Shown: piece by piece, positions 1-8,624 of the stretch
How the letters are laid out: every line of letters begins with the position of its first letter
Numbering within the stretch: the first letter of the stretch is position 1
Origin: Acidobacteriota bacterium
GTDB lineage: Bacteria > Acidobacteriota > Blastocatellia > Pyrinomonadales > Pyrinomonadaceae
Length of the DNA stretch: 64,000 bases
Assembly (NCBI GenBank): GCA_016715115.1
Contig: JADKBM010000004.1
Location: forward strand, 1,054,001 to 1,118,000
Direction of reading: 5' to 3'
Translations under genes and position numbers: made by a program
Notes under the pieces: model-generated
Told to the model about the DNA's origin: nothing
Database searches by the model: none
Seen by the model: the letters and a program-made list of their open reading frames with translations, nothing else

Positions 1-952
1 TGATGCGCCGAACGATCCCGCCTTTGCCCGCCGCGTCCCAGCCTTCAAAGACCAGGATCGCCGAACGCCCTTCGGCTTTGAATTTGCGATATAGAAGATT
101 CAGCCGGCCCTGTTGCTTTTCAAGTTCCACCTTGTATTTGTTCTCGGTGATCGATTGCGTCAGGTCGAGTGTGCGGAGAAGCGATATTTGGTCGCCGACC
201 TTCACCATCGTTTTGTGTGTCGAGGTCTTCCTTCGTTCCTTTTCGGACGCGAGCCGTCTGGTGATCTGTTCGAGAATATGCTCGCCGACAGTAATGCTCC
301 GGTAACGCGGATCGACGCCTTCGACGACGATCCACGGAGCTTCGCCGGTGCTTGTCGCGCGCAACGCGCGTTCCGACACGTGTCGGAACGTATCGTACAT
401 CTTGAAGTGCTTCCAGTCGGTCTTCGTGACGCGCCAACGCGTTTTTGCGTCTTTACTGAGAGAGTTGAGGCGTTTTTCCTGTGCCTCTTTGCTGAGATGA
501 AACCAAAACTTGATGATCAACGCACCGTCATCGACCAATTCCTTCTCAAACGTGTTGATCGAAACCAACGACGAATCGAGCGCGGCTTCGCCGGTCTTGC
601 CGAAAACGCAGTCGATTATCGGGCGGGTGTACCACGACCCGAAGAACATACCGATCCTGCCCTTCGGCGGCAGCGTCCGCCAAAATCGCCAGGCTTCCGG
701 ACGTTCGCGCTCCTCATCGGACGGCGTGCCGAACGAAACGGCGTGCAAATAGCGCGGATCCATCCATTCGTGCAGGATATTGACGGTTTCGCCTTTGCCC
801 GCTCCGTCGACGCCGCCGATGACAATGATCACCGGAAACGGTGCCTTTTTCAGGTCTTCCTGAACCTCAAGCAACTGCATCCGAAGTTCCGGTTCGCGCG
901 CACGATACTCTTCCTTGCTGAGTTTGCGGCCGAGTTCCGCGGTTTCAAACAT
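1..952 (-). CDS. pap: Polyphosphate:AMP phosphotransferase (two-domain PPK2), 3' end outside window
   Basis: Family role: transfers phosphate from polyphosphate to AMP (class II PPK2), making ADP in the cytoplasm. The frame reads from ATG at 952 down to the window edge, about 317 codons, so the C-terminal third is missing. Visible are a first PPK2 domain with a Walker A-type GGVDGAGKGE near residue 47, followed by the family pattern of conserved aromatic and charged residues (for example FFGSWYTRP and RWRVTKTDWKHF), and the beginning of a second domain with EGWDAAGKGG close to the edge. Two such P-loops in one chain separate PAP from single-domain PPK2 kinases. A strong Shine-Dalgarno AAGGAG lies six bases before the ATG. 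It is transcribed away from the rest of the window. The assignment is secure; only substrate preference (AMP versus other nucleotides) is inferred. Confidence 0.9.
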   Translation of the reverse strand, partial: MFETAELGRKLSKEEYRAREPELRMQLLEVQEDLKKAPFPVIIVIGGVDGAGKGETVNILHEWMDPRYLHAVSFGTPSDEERERPEAWRFWRTLPPKGRIGMFFGSWYTRPIIDCVFGKTGEAALDSSLVSINTFEKELVDDGALIIKFWFHLSKEAQEKRLNSLSKDAKTRWRVTKTDWKHFKMYDTFRHVSERALRATSTGEAPWIVVEGVDPRYRSITVGEHILEQITRRLASEKERRKTSTHKTMVKVGDQISLLRTLDLTQSITENKYKVELEKQQGRLNLLYRKFKAEGRSAILVFEGWDAAGKGGIVRRI

Positions 953-1115
953 ATTTCACTCCTTGAGGCGCTTTCGCCGCAAAAGCAAAATGATCCGCGG
1001 CCAGAAATCGAGCCTCACGGTATTAGCGATACCGCTTTATTCACAATTATCACGAACCGGAATCCAGTAAAGTGACTTGCGTCACCCAAATTCGCAACTC
1101 TGCTTTCAAAGACAA

Positions 1116-1142
1116 GAAAAAAACCGCGCCTCGACGACGCGG
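1116..1142 (-). terminator. Rho-independent terminator of the HAF-repeat gene
   Basis: On the minus strand a hairpin with stem CCGCGTC/GGCGCGG (one G-T pair) and loop GTCGA is followed by a run of seven T. It lies about 35 bases after the stop of the gene ending at 1177. Confidence 0.75.
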
Positions 1143-1176
1143 AAAAAGAATATCTGCCAGATTCATCACGCTCGGA

Positions 1177-2592
1177 TTAAGGTTCCGCGATGAAATCAAA
1201 GTTATTCACGTCGGAAGTCGGCGTCACGGTCCGCGAGGGCTGTGTGATCGTGAATCGCTTCGTCTGAACCGTCACCGTAAAACCGGCGCCCGCCTGCAAA
1301 CCCTGAAAACGGTAAATACCGAAACTACCCGTTCGAACTGTCAGCGGGGTGGGCAGATTTCCGCCGGAAATGGTCACCAGCGCGTTCTGGATGCCGGCGC
1401 CCCCCGAAGTCAACACACGACCGCCAAGCGACAGATTCGCAACCGGCACCATCGCATACGCGTGCACCTGTCCGTTGAAAACCCCGGTTCCGACGATGAT
1501 GTTCGTATCACTTATGCCGAGCGCCGACGACGACGTGTTCGTCGAAAGATCCCAACCCGTTCCGGACGGAATAATGTCCGCCAATCTGAACGTACTGGTG
1601 CCGTCGTACAAGAAAGGAATCGCGAATGCCGAGGATGCGGTGCCGACCGCCCAACCCGCGGAATTTACCGCTCGCGCCGACCCTTGCGAAGTGCCGATCG
1701 GCAACGGGATCGAAACAATGCCGTTCGACTGCGTCCAGATAAATGGCAGGCCGGAACCCTGATTCAACATACTTGAGCCGACAACGTGGCCGCCGTTGCT
1801 TATGCCAAAGGCGAGCGCTCCGTTCGCGCCGGGCAATGCGCCAACCTCGAACGCCGAAGGGCTGCCGATGTCGTAAACCATCCCGACATTCCGGGCCGCA
1901 TTGCTCGGATCGATCCCCGTGCCGATAACGCGACCGGAATCGTTGATTCCGAATGCGGTGTTGAAAAAGCTCCCGCCGGGCGTCGTCTGGCTGATGAAAG
2001 TCGCCGTTCCGTTGCTGTAATAAACCGCCTTCTGCAGCGATCCGCCGTTGACCGAACCGACCGCAACGCCCGAAGAGTTGACATCATTGGCATCGCCGAG
2101 CGTTTCGCCGACCGGCAACGGAAGCTGCGCCACCGTCCCGTTCTGCCAAATCACCGGCAACCGGCTCGAGCCGAAAAGGGTCGTCGCGCAGGTCCCGACC
2201 ACGACACCTCCGGCGTTCGCGCTGTTCGAAACGCAAAACGGACGTCCGGCAAGATTCGTCAAACCGACGATCCCGCCGCCCTGTGTCCACGAGAAGGCCT
2301 GCGCCGCTCCCGATCTTATCGACCGTCCGACGGCAATTCCGTTCGTCGAAACACCGAATCCCTGCGAGTTTGCGTCGCCCGCAAGAACGACGCCGATATC
2401 GAAGATCTGATATTGCGGCGTCACCGGAATACCGTCCGTTTTATCGACGATCAGTCGTCCGGACGTACGATTCTTGTTGTCGGTCAGATTCTTCTGCGAT
2501 GAAGCCGTGGAGACGAGACCCGCAGATATCACAACGGTGATCAGCAAGAACGAAACAAGGGCGCGAAGTCGGACGAATTCGAAATGGCTCAT
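1177..2592 (-). CDS. Exported HAF-repeat protein with C-terminal carboxypeptidase-regulatory-like module
   Basis: Function unknown. The N-terminus has a Sec signal peptide (LRALVSFLLITVVISAG). The middle consists of repeated units of the HAF type, with recurring patterns such as AFGISNGGHVVG, NSAGWAVG and GISDTNIIVGTG alternating with short F/W-containing strands. This suggests a beta-propeller-like secreted protein. The last 86 residues form a separate beta-sandwich-like module (GRVLTSGGAGIQNALV ... GIYRFQ ... KRFTI) that closely resembles the C-terminus of the 1041-residue protein at 52085. The frame is open up to an ATG at 2628; the ATG at 2592 was chosen because it gives a normal-length signal peptide. 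Neither start has a convincing Shine-Dalgarno. The gene is alone on its strand and followed by a terminator. Confidence 0.75.
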   Translation of the reverse strand: MSHFEFVRLRALVSFLLITVVISAGLVSTASSQKNLTDNKNRTSGRLIVDKTDGIPVTPQYQIFDIGVVLAGDANSQGFGVSTNGIAVGRSIRSGAAQAFSWTQGGGIVGLTNLAGRPFCVSNSANAGGVVVGTCATTLFGSSRLPVIWQNGTVAQLPLPVGETLGDANDVNSSGVAVGSVNGGSLQKAVYYSNGTATFISQTTPGGSFFNTAFGINDSGRVIGTGIDPSNAARNVGMVYDIGSPSAFEVGALPGANGALAFGISNGGHVVGSSMLNQGSGLPFIWTQSNGIVSIPLPIGTSQGSARAVNSAGWAVGTASSAFAIPFLYDGTSTFRLADIIPSGTGWDLSTNTSSSALGISDTNIIVGTGVFNGQVHAYAMVPVANLSLGGRVLTSGGAGIQNALVTISGGNLPTPLTVRTGSFGIYRFQGLQAGAGFTVTVQTKRFTITQPSRTVTPTSDVNNFDFIAEP

Positions 2593-2754
2593 ATTTTTTT
2601 GGCAAGTCTTAATTGGTTTCCGAAGCATATTGGAAAACGCTTTTTAAGTAAAGGATTCCAACGAGAAGACTCGCGCAGACCATCGAAACGTATCGAAGCT
2701 TGCACAAAACGCGGTAGGAGGAAATCCGAAAACAGATTGTGTTAGGATTCCAAA

Positions 2755-3255
2755 ATGGCAACGGTTACGGGACTCAGATCACTACTTGCCGGACTCGCAC
2801 TTTTCGCCGGAGTAATCTCCGTGTCGGGTCAATCTTCCAGCCCATCCGAAAGAAATCCGGGAAAGCCTGAAAGCAAACGGAACGCCCCGCGCAGACCGCT
2901 GGAGTTCGCCGACCCAAAAGAGATGCTCAAGCTCATCGAAGGGCGCTGGCGAACGGCTGGGAACGATTGCGAGGCGAATGCGTTCACGATCATCGTTTCT
3001 GCCGATCAGAAATACCTTGATCTTGAGATTAGCCAACCGGGATCCGACCAAGGCTCTCTCTACCGTTATGACATTCTCGAACTTGAAAACGACTATTTTC
3101 GAACACAGATCAGAAACGAGAAACGTTTGACCGATGCCGGAAAACCGGTTAAATGGGACTTTATCTTCCTTTCCAACGACGAGTTCGTCTGGCGTCAATC
3201 CGACTCGCCGAGAACCGCCTATACCAAACCTTTATTGAGATGCCGCGAAACTTGA
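2755..3255 (+). CDS. Small exported protein of unknown function
   Basis: 166 residues. The N-terminus is a typical signal peptide (SLLAGLALFAGVISVSGQ), then a low-complexity polar linker rich in S, P, K and R, then a compact domain of about 105 residues with two cysteines (one near DCEAN, one in the C-terminal LLRCRET). No family was recognised; the size and pattern recall lipocalin-like or DUF-type periplasmic proteins, but this is a guess. It ends six bases before the left att copy of the integrated element. Before insertion it must therefore have been convergent with, and nearly touching, mnmE. Confidence 0.7.
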   Translation: MATVTGLRSLLAGLALFAGVISVSGQSSSPSERNPGKPESKRNAPRRPLEFADPKEMLKLIEGRWRTAGNDCEANAFTIIVSADQKYLDLEISQPGSDQGSLYRYDILELENDYFRTQIRNEKRLTDAGKPVKWDFIFLSNDEFVWRQSDSPRTAYTKPLLRCRET

Positions 3256-3261
3256 GCAGAT

Positions 3262-3279
3262 CTACTTTCCGATGCAGAA
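3262..3279. other. Left attachment site (displaced mnmE terminus)
   Basis: Read on the minus strand it is TTCTGCATCGGAAAGTAG, encoding FCIGK-stop, the invariant MnmE C-terminus, but with no mnmE in front of it. It differs from the right copy at three positions, all synonymous or in the stop codon. Sequence to its left is backbone, to its right element. Confidence 0.8.
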
Positions 3280-3338
3280 AGTTAGTCTCAATCGTAATTA
3301 CTGCAATACTTAGTGTTATTGTACCGATTGTTTGTTGC

Positions 3339-3361
3339 AGATACAAATGAGATACAAATCT
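3339..3361. repeat. Paired AGATACAAAT direct repeats at the left end of the element
   Basis: Two copies of AGATACAAAT start at 3339 and 3350, one 11-bp step apart. The second reads AGATACAAATCT, identical over 12 bases to a copy at the right end (26679-26690). Candidate arm-type integrase or excisionase binding sites; this role is inferred. Confidence 0.55.
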
Positions 3362-3425
3362 CGCATAAATTGAAGAATTTGAGCTTTTTCAACCTAAGAT
3401 TTTTGGTCGCGGTTGAGGTGTTTTT

Positions 3426-6400
3426 CTAGAAGTGGAGATCACCTTTGTTAGGCAATGTTAGTAATGGATCCCCGTAAACATTCAAAGCTAAAGAGTGAAG
3501 CGGATTATGATTTAACTTTTGAGCTACAGCGGCATTCGCGAGGAAGTTGCTTTTAATTACTGTATTACCTTCATTAAAGAACTTTAAAAACTCTTCTAAC
3601 CAGATGATTGGCACCCTGACATCAATCGGGTATGATGACGCAATAACTGTTCTGCAACCCTGATTTAGCAATTCGAAGGGCAATCCAATAGAAGATTGGG
3701 TAAAAGGGTCTCGATCTATTCGCCCACCGCTGCAGACAAACAGAATAACTATATTAGTTCCAACAAGCAGTTTTGAGAGACTTAAGCTGCTCAATCTAGT
3801 TGAATCCCCGTCAGACATGGACCTGAATAATTGGTCATACTCATGAATACTGCCATGTGCTCCAATAATTGTTATATCAGAATAAGCAAAATATTGAATA
3901 TCCTCTTCCTTTCTATAAATATCAAAGTGATTTTCAACAAGAATAGAATTGGTTTCATCATATAAGCGGGAAAGCGGGTCTTCGGCTTTTTTAGGATCAG
4001 GAAACCAAACCTTATAATTATTTTCCCATTTTAAGGCTTCTGCTTTTGATTTTTGCAACCAATTTAGAGATGGGGTAATTGCCATAGGTCTTGAATTACC
4101 AACTGGATTATCTTCAGAAAATAATAGATTGGGGGGAATATTTTGTAATGTTGTACTGCTTATTAACAACAACGGAGAGCTTGAGGGAGGCAAGGATACC
4201 CCGATTCCATTCATCGTTTCGGTTAATTTATTAAAGGCGTTTGCATCATCTAATGCTACATTACTATAACCGTAGGGGAACATCTGTTTCCAAACAGCAA
4301 ACAATTCTGAATCAAAAACCGCTCTCTCTTCTCTTCTAAGTATTATTCTTTCATTTTCGGAGTATAAAGAGATTAAATTACCTTTATCATCTAACCCTAT
4401 CGATAAAACTGAAAGTTCATTTCGGTTTAAGGATTTCACGAATTCTAAAAGTTCCAGAGGGGAAAGCAGTCTAACCTTTTCAGGATGCATAAAACTCAAA
4501 TCGGTAGTTTTATCAAATTCCGCGATTTTTGTAAGCTCCCCCAGTTCAATGTTAAAATTCTCATCGCCCATCACCGCTCCCATGTACTTTCTGACTGTTA
4601 AATCAAGAATCTCATTAGTATCATCGGAATTGAACAAACGCGTGAAATCAGTATTTATTGAAATTGAAGAACGTAGTTCAAGTAAATATAACCAGTTCTC
4701 CGGCGGATCCTCCGGTTTTGCATTTCCCAAAGCTATTTCAGACAACTGAATAATTGGTGTTAGGTCTGTTATCAGATCACTTATATACCTATTTTTTTCC
4801 AAATTTCTCACCATCATTTCAATGTCATTGACTGTGGGGTTTCCGCTCGCAATCGAAAATGCCAGGTTAGTAAAATTCGGAGTTGCTTCATTTAAGGCTG
4901 ATAGGAATAAATCTGACAATTCGGTTACTTTAGGATTGTCGATTTTTTCTGAATTTAACAATCCATTTACCTGCGCCATCAACAATACGGTTGGAAAACG
5001 TTCGTCCGAAACCTCCATGGAATCTTTATGAAGTTCAAGTACTCTTTCTACAAAAGCCTTTAGTAATTCGGCTTTTTTTTCAGAGTCGAGATCATCTTCA
5101 AAGGCTGTAAACAAAATTAATTCAATCTGTAATTCAATAACATTTAAAATCTGGTTCGATCTTTTAGGACTAGAAGTTTGGTCTATATATTTACGGGTTT
5201 TTTGTATTTCGTTCAATGCCAATGGAAAAAAGTTAAAATCTCTTAACATTCTAATTAATAGGACTCTCTGAACAAAAATTTCGCTGCCTGAAAAGGCGAC
5301 GTTCTTTAACTGCCGCGCGCAGGCTAAACCTATAAGAGATTCGATTTTATTATGAGAACGCTGGTAAATATCTGAATAAGCCAACCAAGCCGATGATAGA
5401 GACGTTTCCGTTTTACTTTTTAGTGCGATCACTAACGCTTGTTCAGCAAAATTTCGAGCTAGTTGATTATAGCCAGAAGTAGTTAAAGCCGCGGCAGTAG
5501 TACTGATTGCTTCAAACTCACCTCCAGTCATTAATTGTTGGTTTAATCTAATAACTATATGTAAGACTGCAATCAAAAAATTTAAGTCGCTTTCATCATT
5601 TAGTCCCTTAAAGGCGAGTTCCTGAAGAAACAAATTGAAAGTTTTCAAAATTTGATTTTTTGAGTGTTTTGTTTTGATATTGGATATTTCGCTGATCCCC
5701 AGCAAAATATGTGGCATTCCTTGTAAATATGAAGAGAGTGTCTTTCTGATGTCTTCAGGCTTCATTAAATCAACATTGTCTACTTCTTTTTCAACTGGCT
5801 TCAATGATTCCAAGTCTTGTTTTAAGACGACGCTAATTAAAGTCAAAACACCAAAAAGTCCGGTATTTTGTCGATCCATCATTCGAATAAATGCTGCCCT
5901 CATGCTTTGATCCAAGGGATGGTGAGAAATGTATTTAAGTATATTGGAAATCGCTAATTCTATTTTTTGTGCATAGGGAGATTCTATGAAGCTTTCGTCA
6001 TCTATTTGTTGATCAATTGGGACGTTCTGTATAAATAAATTTTCAAGAACTTCGATTAACTTCGAAACAACGTGATCTTCCATGCTTGGCTGCACATTTT
6101 CAAAGGTTAGTAAATTTAGGGCTATTTCGAATTCTTTATGATTCAGTGCGTATGAGCCGCAGTAGTAAATTGTAGCGGATTCAAACTCGGGGTAATCGGT
6201 TTTAATTTCAGTTATAATATCACTAAAATTTTCGATCGGTGTGTCCAATAATTTATTTGTTAGAAGCACATAAAACTTGAAATACCTACTTTTCAAGTCA
6301 ATATCAGGAACTTTATCTAATTTATTTCTCAGCTCATTTAAGTTGTTTTCGATTGCCGAATTAAAAAGTTGGTGAACAGTTGCATCTTCGAACGGGAAAA

Positions 6401-7556
6401 CCTTTTCAAGCCGTTCTAAAATTTCAACGGTTACCTCATAGGCTTTAACTGATTTTGCAATTTGTAGAGCGATTTCCAAACTGAATAAATCACTTAGGTT
6501 TCTATTCAAAGCTTGGCGAAGAAACTTTTTTGTAGTTTCTCGTTGACCTGCGGCAGCAGTAATTCTCGCTACTGTTATCAACATTGTTGGGTATTTGCTT
6601 GACAACAGTTCTTCAATAAATGGCTCGATTATTTGCAGCGCTGGCAGCGAATGATTAGCAGATAAAAGACATTGTGCCTTAATTAAAGCATTATTTATTC
6701 TATTTACGACGACATTATCGATTTCTTGAAGAACAAAATCTATGTCGCCCGTTGAAGATGCTTCCAACCATTTAGAAATATTAGATTCGATGGTAATGCT
6801 TTCCTCATTTATTCCTGAATGTATATAAGCAAGATTTTCAATTGAATTTATCTTTTCTAAATTTTGTTTTGCTACAGGCGGATATTGATCAACCAGCAAA
6901 TAGAAAAGCACCTGTTTATTGTTTGTAATTTTGTTAAGATTAGAAATTACAGTAAAAACGCTATTTACCCATATATCCTCATAAGACCATGAGCGAATAG
7001 CATCAATCAACGGAGTGGGCGGGGCTTCGAATGTAGGACTAATAGAAGCATTAGGAGAATAAACATCTACATCAACTAATATAAAAGCGGTTTTATCAAA
7101 TCTTTCTACCAGTTTTAATAAATCTTCAGTTTGATTAGTCCGACAAACGATAATCTCGATCAAACCTTCAATCTCCTTTTCATACCTGTCTTTTATCCAA
7201 TTGATGATTTTTGCGTCAAAATCTACAAATTCTATTTCTTTTTCGATTCGTTTCTTAACTACACAATCAAACAGTAGTTCTAGATCGATCTTTTCTTGTT
7301 TGCTTTCAAATGGGAAAACTATTACAACCTTTTCATATAATGGATTTTTTTCTGGCGTAACTAGTCCGATGACCGTCGCAATTAAACTGGAAACAAAATG
7401 GAAATTAAATGAGAAATCCAAAGTAAATAAATCAATCCCACCGTAAACAGGTCGTTGTACTGAAAAATAATCCAACCACCCATTTATCGTAAAAGGCATA
7501 GGATAGTTATTTTTTAATGTCTGCGAATGTGGTGAATTTAGGGGGTTATAATCCAT
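3426..7556 (-). CDS. Large CHAT-domain caspase-like protease with helical repeat body
   Basis: 1376 residues. The C-terminal 330 residues are a CHAT protease: a pre-domain with the IPPNLLFSE signature, the catalytic His in GAHGS (about H1234) and the catalytic Cys in LFVCSGG (about C1275), then LPFELLNQGCRTVIAS and the terminal ALNVYGDPLLTLP. Residues roughly 270-1000 are almost all alpha-helical with TPR-like spacing and would act as sensor or scaffold. The N-terminal 200 residues form an alpha/beta domain not recognised. No signal peptide or membrane segment. CHAT proteases are caspase-clan enzymes used in bacterial defence and cell-death modules (for example the Craspase partner TPR-CHAT); that this one has such a role is inferred from family and from the neighbouring restriction operon. 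The gene is far more A+T-rich than its neighbours, so it was probably acquired separately. It sits at the element's distal edge and appears monocistronic. Confidence 0.85.
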   Translation of the reverse strand: MDYNPLNSPHSQTLKNNYPMPFTINGWLDYFSVQRPVYGGIDLFTLDFSFNFHFVSSLIATVIGLVTPEKNPLYEKVVIVFPFESKQEKIDLELLFDCVVKKRIEKEIEFVDFDAKIINWIKDRYEKEIEGLIEIIVCRTNQTEDLLKLVERFDKTAFILVDVDVYSPNASISPTFEAPPTPLIDAIRSWSYEDIWVNSVFTVISNLNKITNNKQVLFYLLVDQYPPVAKQNLEKINSIENLAYIHSGINEESITIESNISKWLEASSTGDIDFVLQEIDNVVVNRINNALIKAQCLLSANHSLPALQIIEPFIEELLSSKYPTMLITVARITAAAGQRETTKKFLRQALNRNLSDLFSLEIALQIAKSVKAYEVTVEILERLEKVFPFEDATVHQLFNSAIENNLNELRNKLDKVPDIDLKSRYFKFYVLLTNKLLDTPIENFSDIITEIKTDYPEFESATIYYCGSYALNHKEFEIALNLLTFENVQPSMEDHVVSKLIEVLENLFIQNVPIDQQIDDESFIESPYAQKIELAISNILKYISHHPLDQSMRAAFIRMMDRQNTGLFGVLTLISVVLKQDLESLKPVEKEVDNVDLMKPEDIRKTLSSYLQGMPHILLGISEISNIKTKHSKNQILKTFNLFLQELAFKGLNDESDLNFLIAVLHIVIRLNQQLMTGGEFEAISTTAAALTTSGYNQLARNFAEQALVIALKSKTETSLSSAWLAYSDIYQRSHNKIESLIGLACARQLKNVAFSGSEIFVQRVLLIRMLRDFNFFPLALNEIQKTRKYIDQTSSPKRSNQILNVIELQIELILFTAFEDDLDSEKKAELLKAFVERVLELHKDSMEVSDERFPTVLLMAQVNGLLNSEKIDNPKVTELSDLFLSALNEATPNFTNLAFSIASGNPTVNDIEMMVRNLEKNRYISDLITDLTPIIQLSEIALGNAKPEDPPENWLYLLELRSSISINTDFTRLFNSDDTNEILDLTVRKYMGAVMGDENFNIELGELTKIAEFDKTTDLSFMHPEKVRLLSPLELLEFVKSLNRNELSVLSIGLDDKGNLISLYSENERIILRREERAVFDSELFAVWKQMFPYGYSNVALDDANAFNKLTETMNGIGVSLPPSSSPLLLISSTTLQNIPPNLLFSEDNPVGNSRPMAITPSLNWLQKSKAEALKWENNYKVWFPDPKKAEDPLSRLYDETNSILVENHFDIYRKEEDIQYFAYSDITIIGAHGSIHEYDQLFRSMSDGDSTRLSSLSLSKLLVGTNIVILFVCSGGRIDRDPFTQSSIGLPFELLNQGCRTVIASSYPIDVRVPIIWLEEFLKFFNEGNTVIKSNFLANAAVAQKLNHNPLHSLALNVYGDPLLTLPNKGDLHF

Positions 7557-7750
7557 TACAATATTAGTCCCTAAGTTTGTGAAATTACTTCTTCATGTGC
7601 AGTTTGTTTTCAAAAATGGATTTTTCTCCATTGATATAAGTTCACGCTCATATGAACCTTTATTATTAAATAATTCCACGAAAGGACATTTTCATTCTCA
7701 ACCTTAAACGAATAAATCACCATAAGTGAGCTTGTTAAAAACATTTTTTC

Positions 7751-7893
7751 TCAATCTAACCAACGTTGACGTGCGGTTATGCCAAGGTTGGTTCAATGAA
7801 AAAGCCTGTTCCGATAGGTCGCGCCGTCTCGCCATCATCACCAATCACGACGAGCGAGTATTCAGAAGATTTCGTCTTAAACCCAATAGAATT
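7751..7893 (-). pseudogene. Remnant of a trypsin-like serine peptidase domain
   Basis: In the 350-base gap between the CHAT gene and the YgjP-type gene, a minus-strand frame after a stop at 7896-7894 reads SEYSLVVIGDDGET, then RPIGTGFFIEPTLA and a stop at 7779-7777. GTGFFI followed by a strand is the usual start of a trypsin-like domain. Moving one base restores ITARQRWLD, matching the place where such proteins have TARH or TAAH; here the catalytic His is Gln and a stop follows at once. No start codon is evident. The rest of the gap (7557-7750) is A+T-rich and shows nothing else. The match is by eye and short. Confidence 0.4.
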
Positions 7894-7906
7894 TTAACTT
7901 GGCGTA

Positions 7907-8623
7907 TTAGCCTTTCCATTCGTCATAACTAACTATAAAGCTATTCAACTCATCGCGAGAAGAACGCCAGCTCGGAATGTATTTATCCAATAAGGCAAGA
8001 TACTTGTCGTTATGGTGCCGGACTTTGAAATGAAGCAATTCATGGACAATGATGTATTCCAAGCAGTTACTTGGCTTCTTCATCAATTCAAGGTTAAGCC
8101 AGATGCGTCCTGTTGAGACCTTGCAGCTTCCCCATTTGGTCTTCATTAACCTAATCTGCCAATCTGCAATCTCTACGCCGATTTTCTTTTGCCATTTTTC
8201 GATAAGCGGTTCGACGCGCCTCTTTAGGTTGTCCCGATACCAGCCTGTCATTACACGCTTTCGTTGCTCAAACGTGCTATCCGCTCGAACGGTCAAATCA
8301 ATATGCGTCTTGTTTCTTATTTCGACGCTCGGAGTCCGGTCGGCATAGATTACGTTGAGCAAATAGCGGTTTCCTTCGAAGTAATGACTTTCGCCGGTAA
8401 TGTATTCACGCGCGGATTGCCTTTCTTGTGATTCGAAACTCTTTTGGTGTTTCTTTATCCAGCGAAGCTTAGAGACCGCGAACAACCGGACGGCTTCATC
8501 ATCGACAGTTAGAGGCGAGGCGATGCGAACACGTCCAGTCGGCGGATATACCGCTAGATGAAGATTCTTGATGTCCTTCCGAACAATATCAATCTGAATG
8601 TTGCCGACTGTTATTTGTTCCAT
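7907..8623 (-). CDS. YgjP/DUF45-type zinc metallopeptidase-like protein
   Basis: About 238 residues. The C-terminal half has the SprT/WLM-like zinc motif VHELLHFKVRHH (HExxH plus a third His), preceded by the family signature TKWGSCKVSTGRIWLN. The N-terminal half is a beta-rich region with the DUF45 pattern LAVYPPTGRVRIASP. An upstream ATG at 8692 would overlap hsdR by 68 bases. The ATG at 8623 lies one base after the hsdR stop and has an AAGAAG-type ribosome site, so it was chosen. It is the last gene of the restriction operon. This family often sits beside hsdR; its role there is not established, and proteolytic activity is assumed only from the motif. Confidence 0.85.
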   Translation of the reverse strand: MEQITVGNIQIDIVRKDIKNLHLAVYPPTGRVRIASPLTVDDEAVRLFAVSKLRWIKKHQKSFESQERQSAREYITGESHYFEGNRYLLNVIYADRTPSVEIRNKTHIDLTVRADSTFEQRKRVMTGWYRDNLKRRVEPLIEKWQKKIGVEIADWQIRLMKTKWGSCKVSTGRIWLNLELMKKPSNCLEYIIVHELLHFKVRHHNDKYLALLDKYIPSWRSSRDELNSFIVSYDEWKG

Positions 8624-8624
8624 C

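Noticed and set aside
3339..3361. Short direct repeats as a CRISPR array
   Set aside because: Only two 10-base units without spacers or cas genes; better explained as recombination arm sites.
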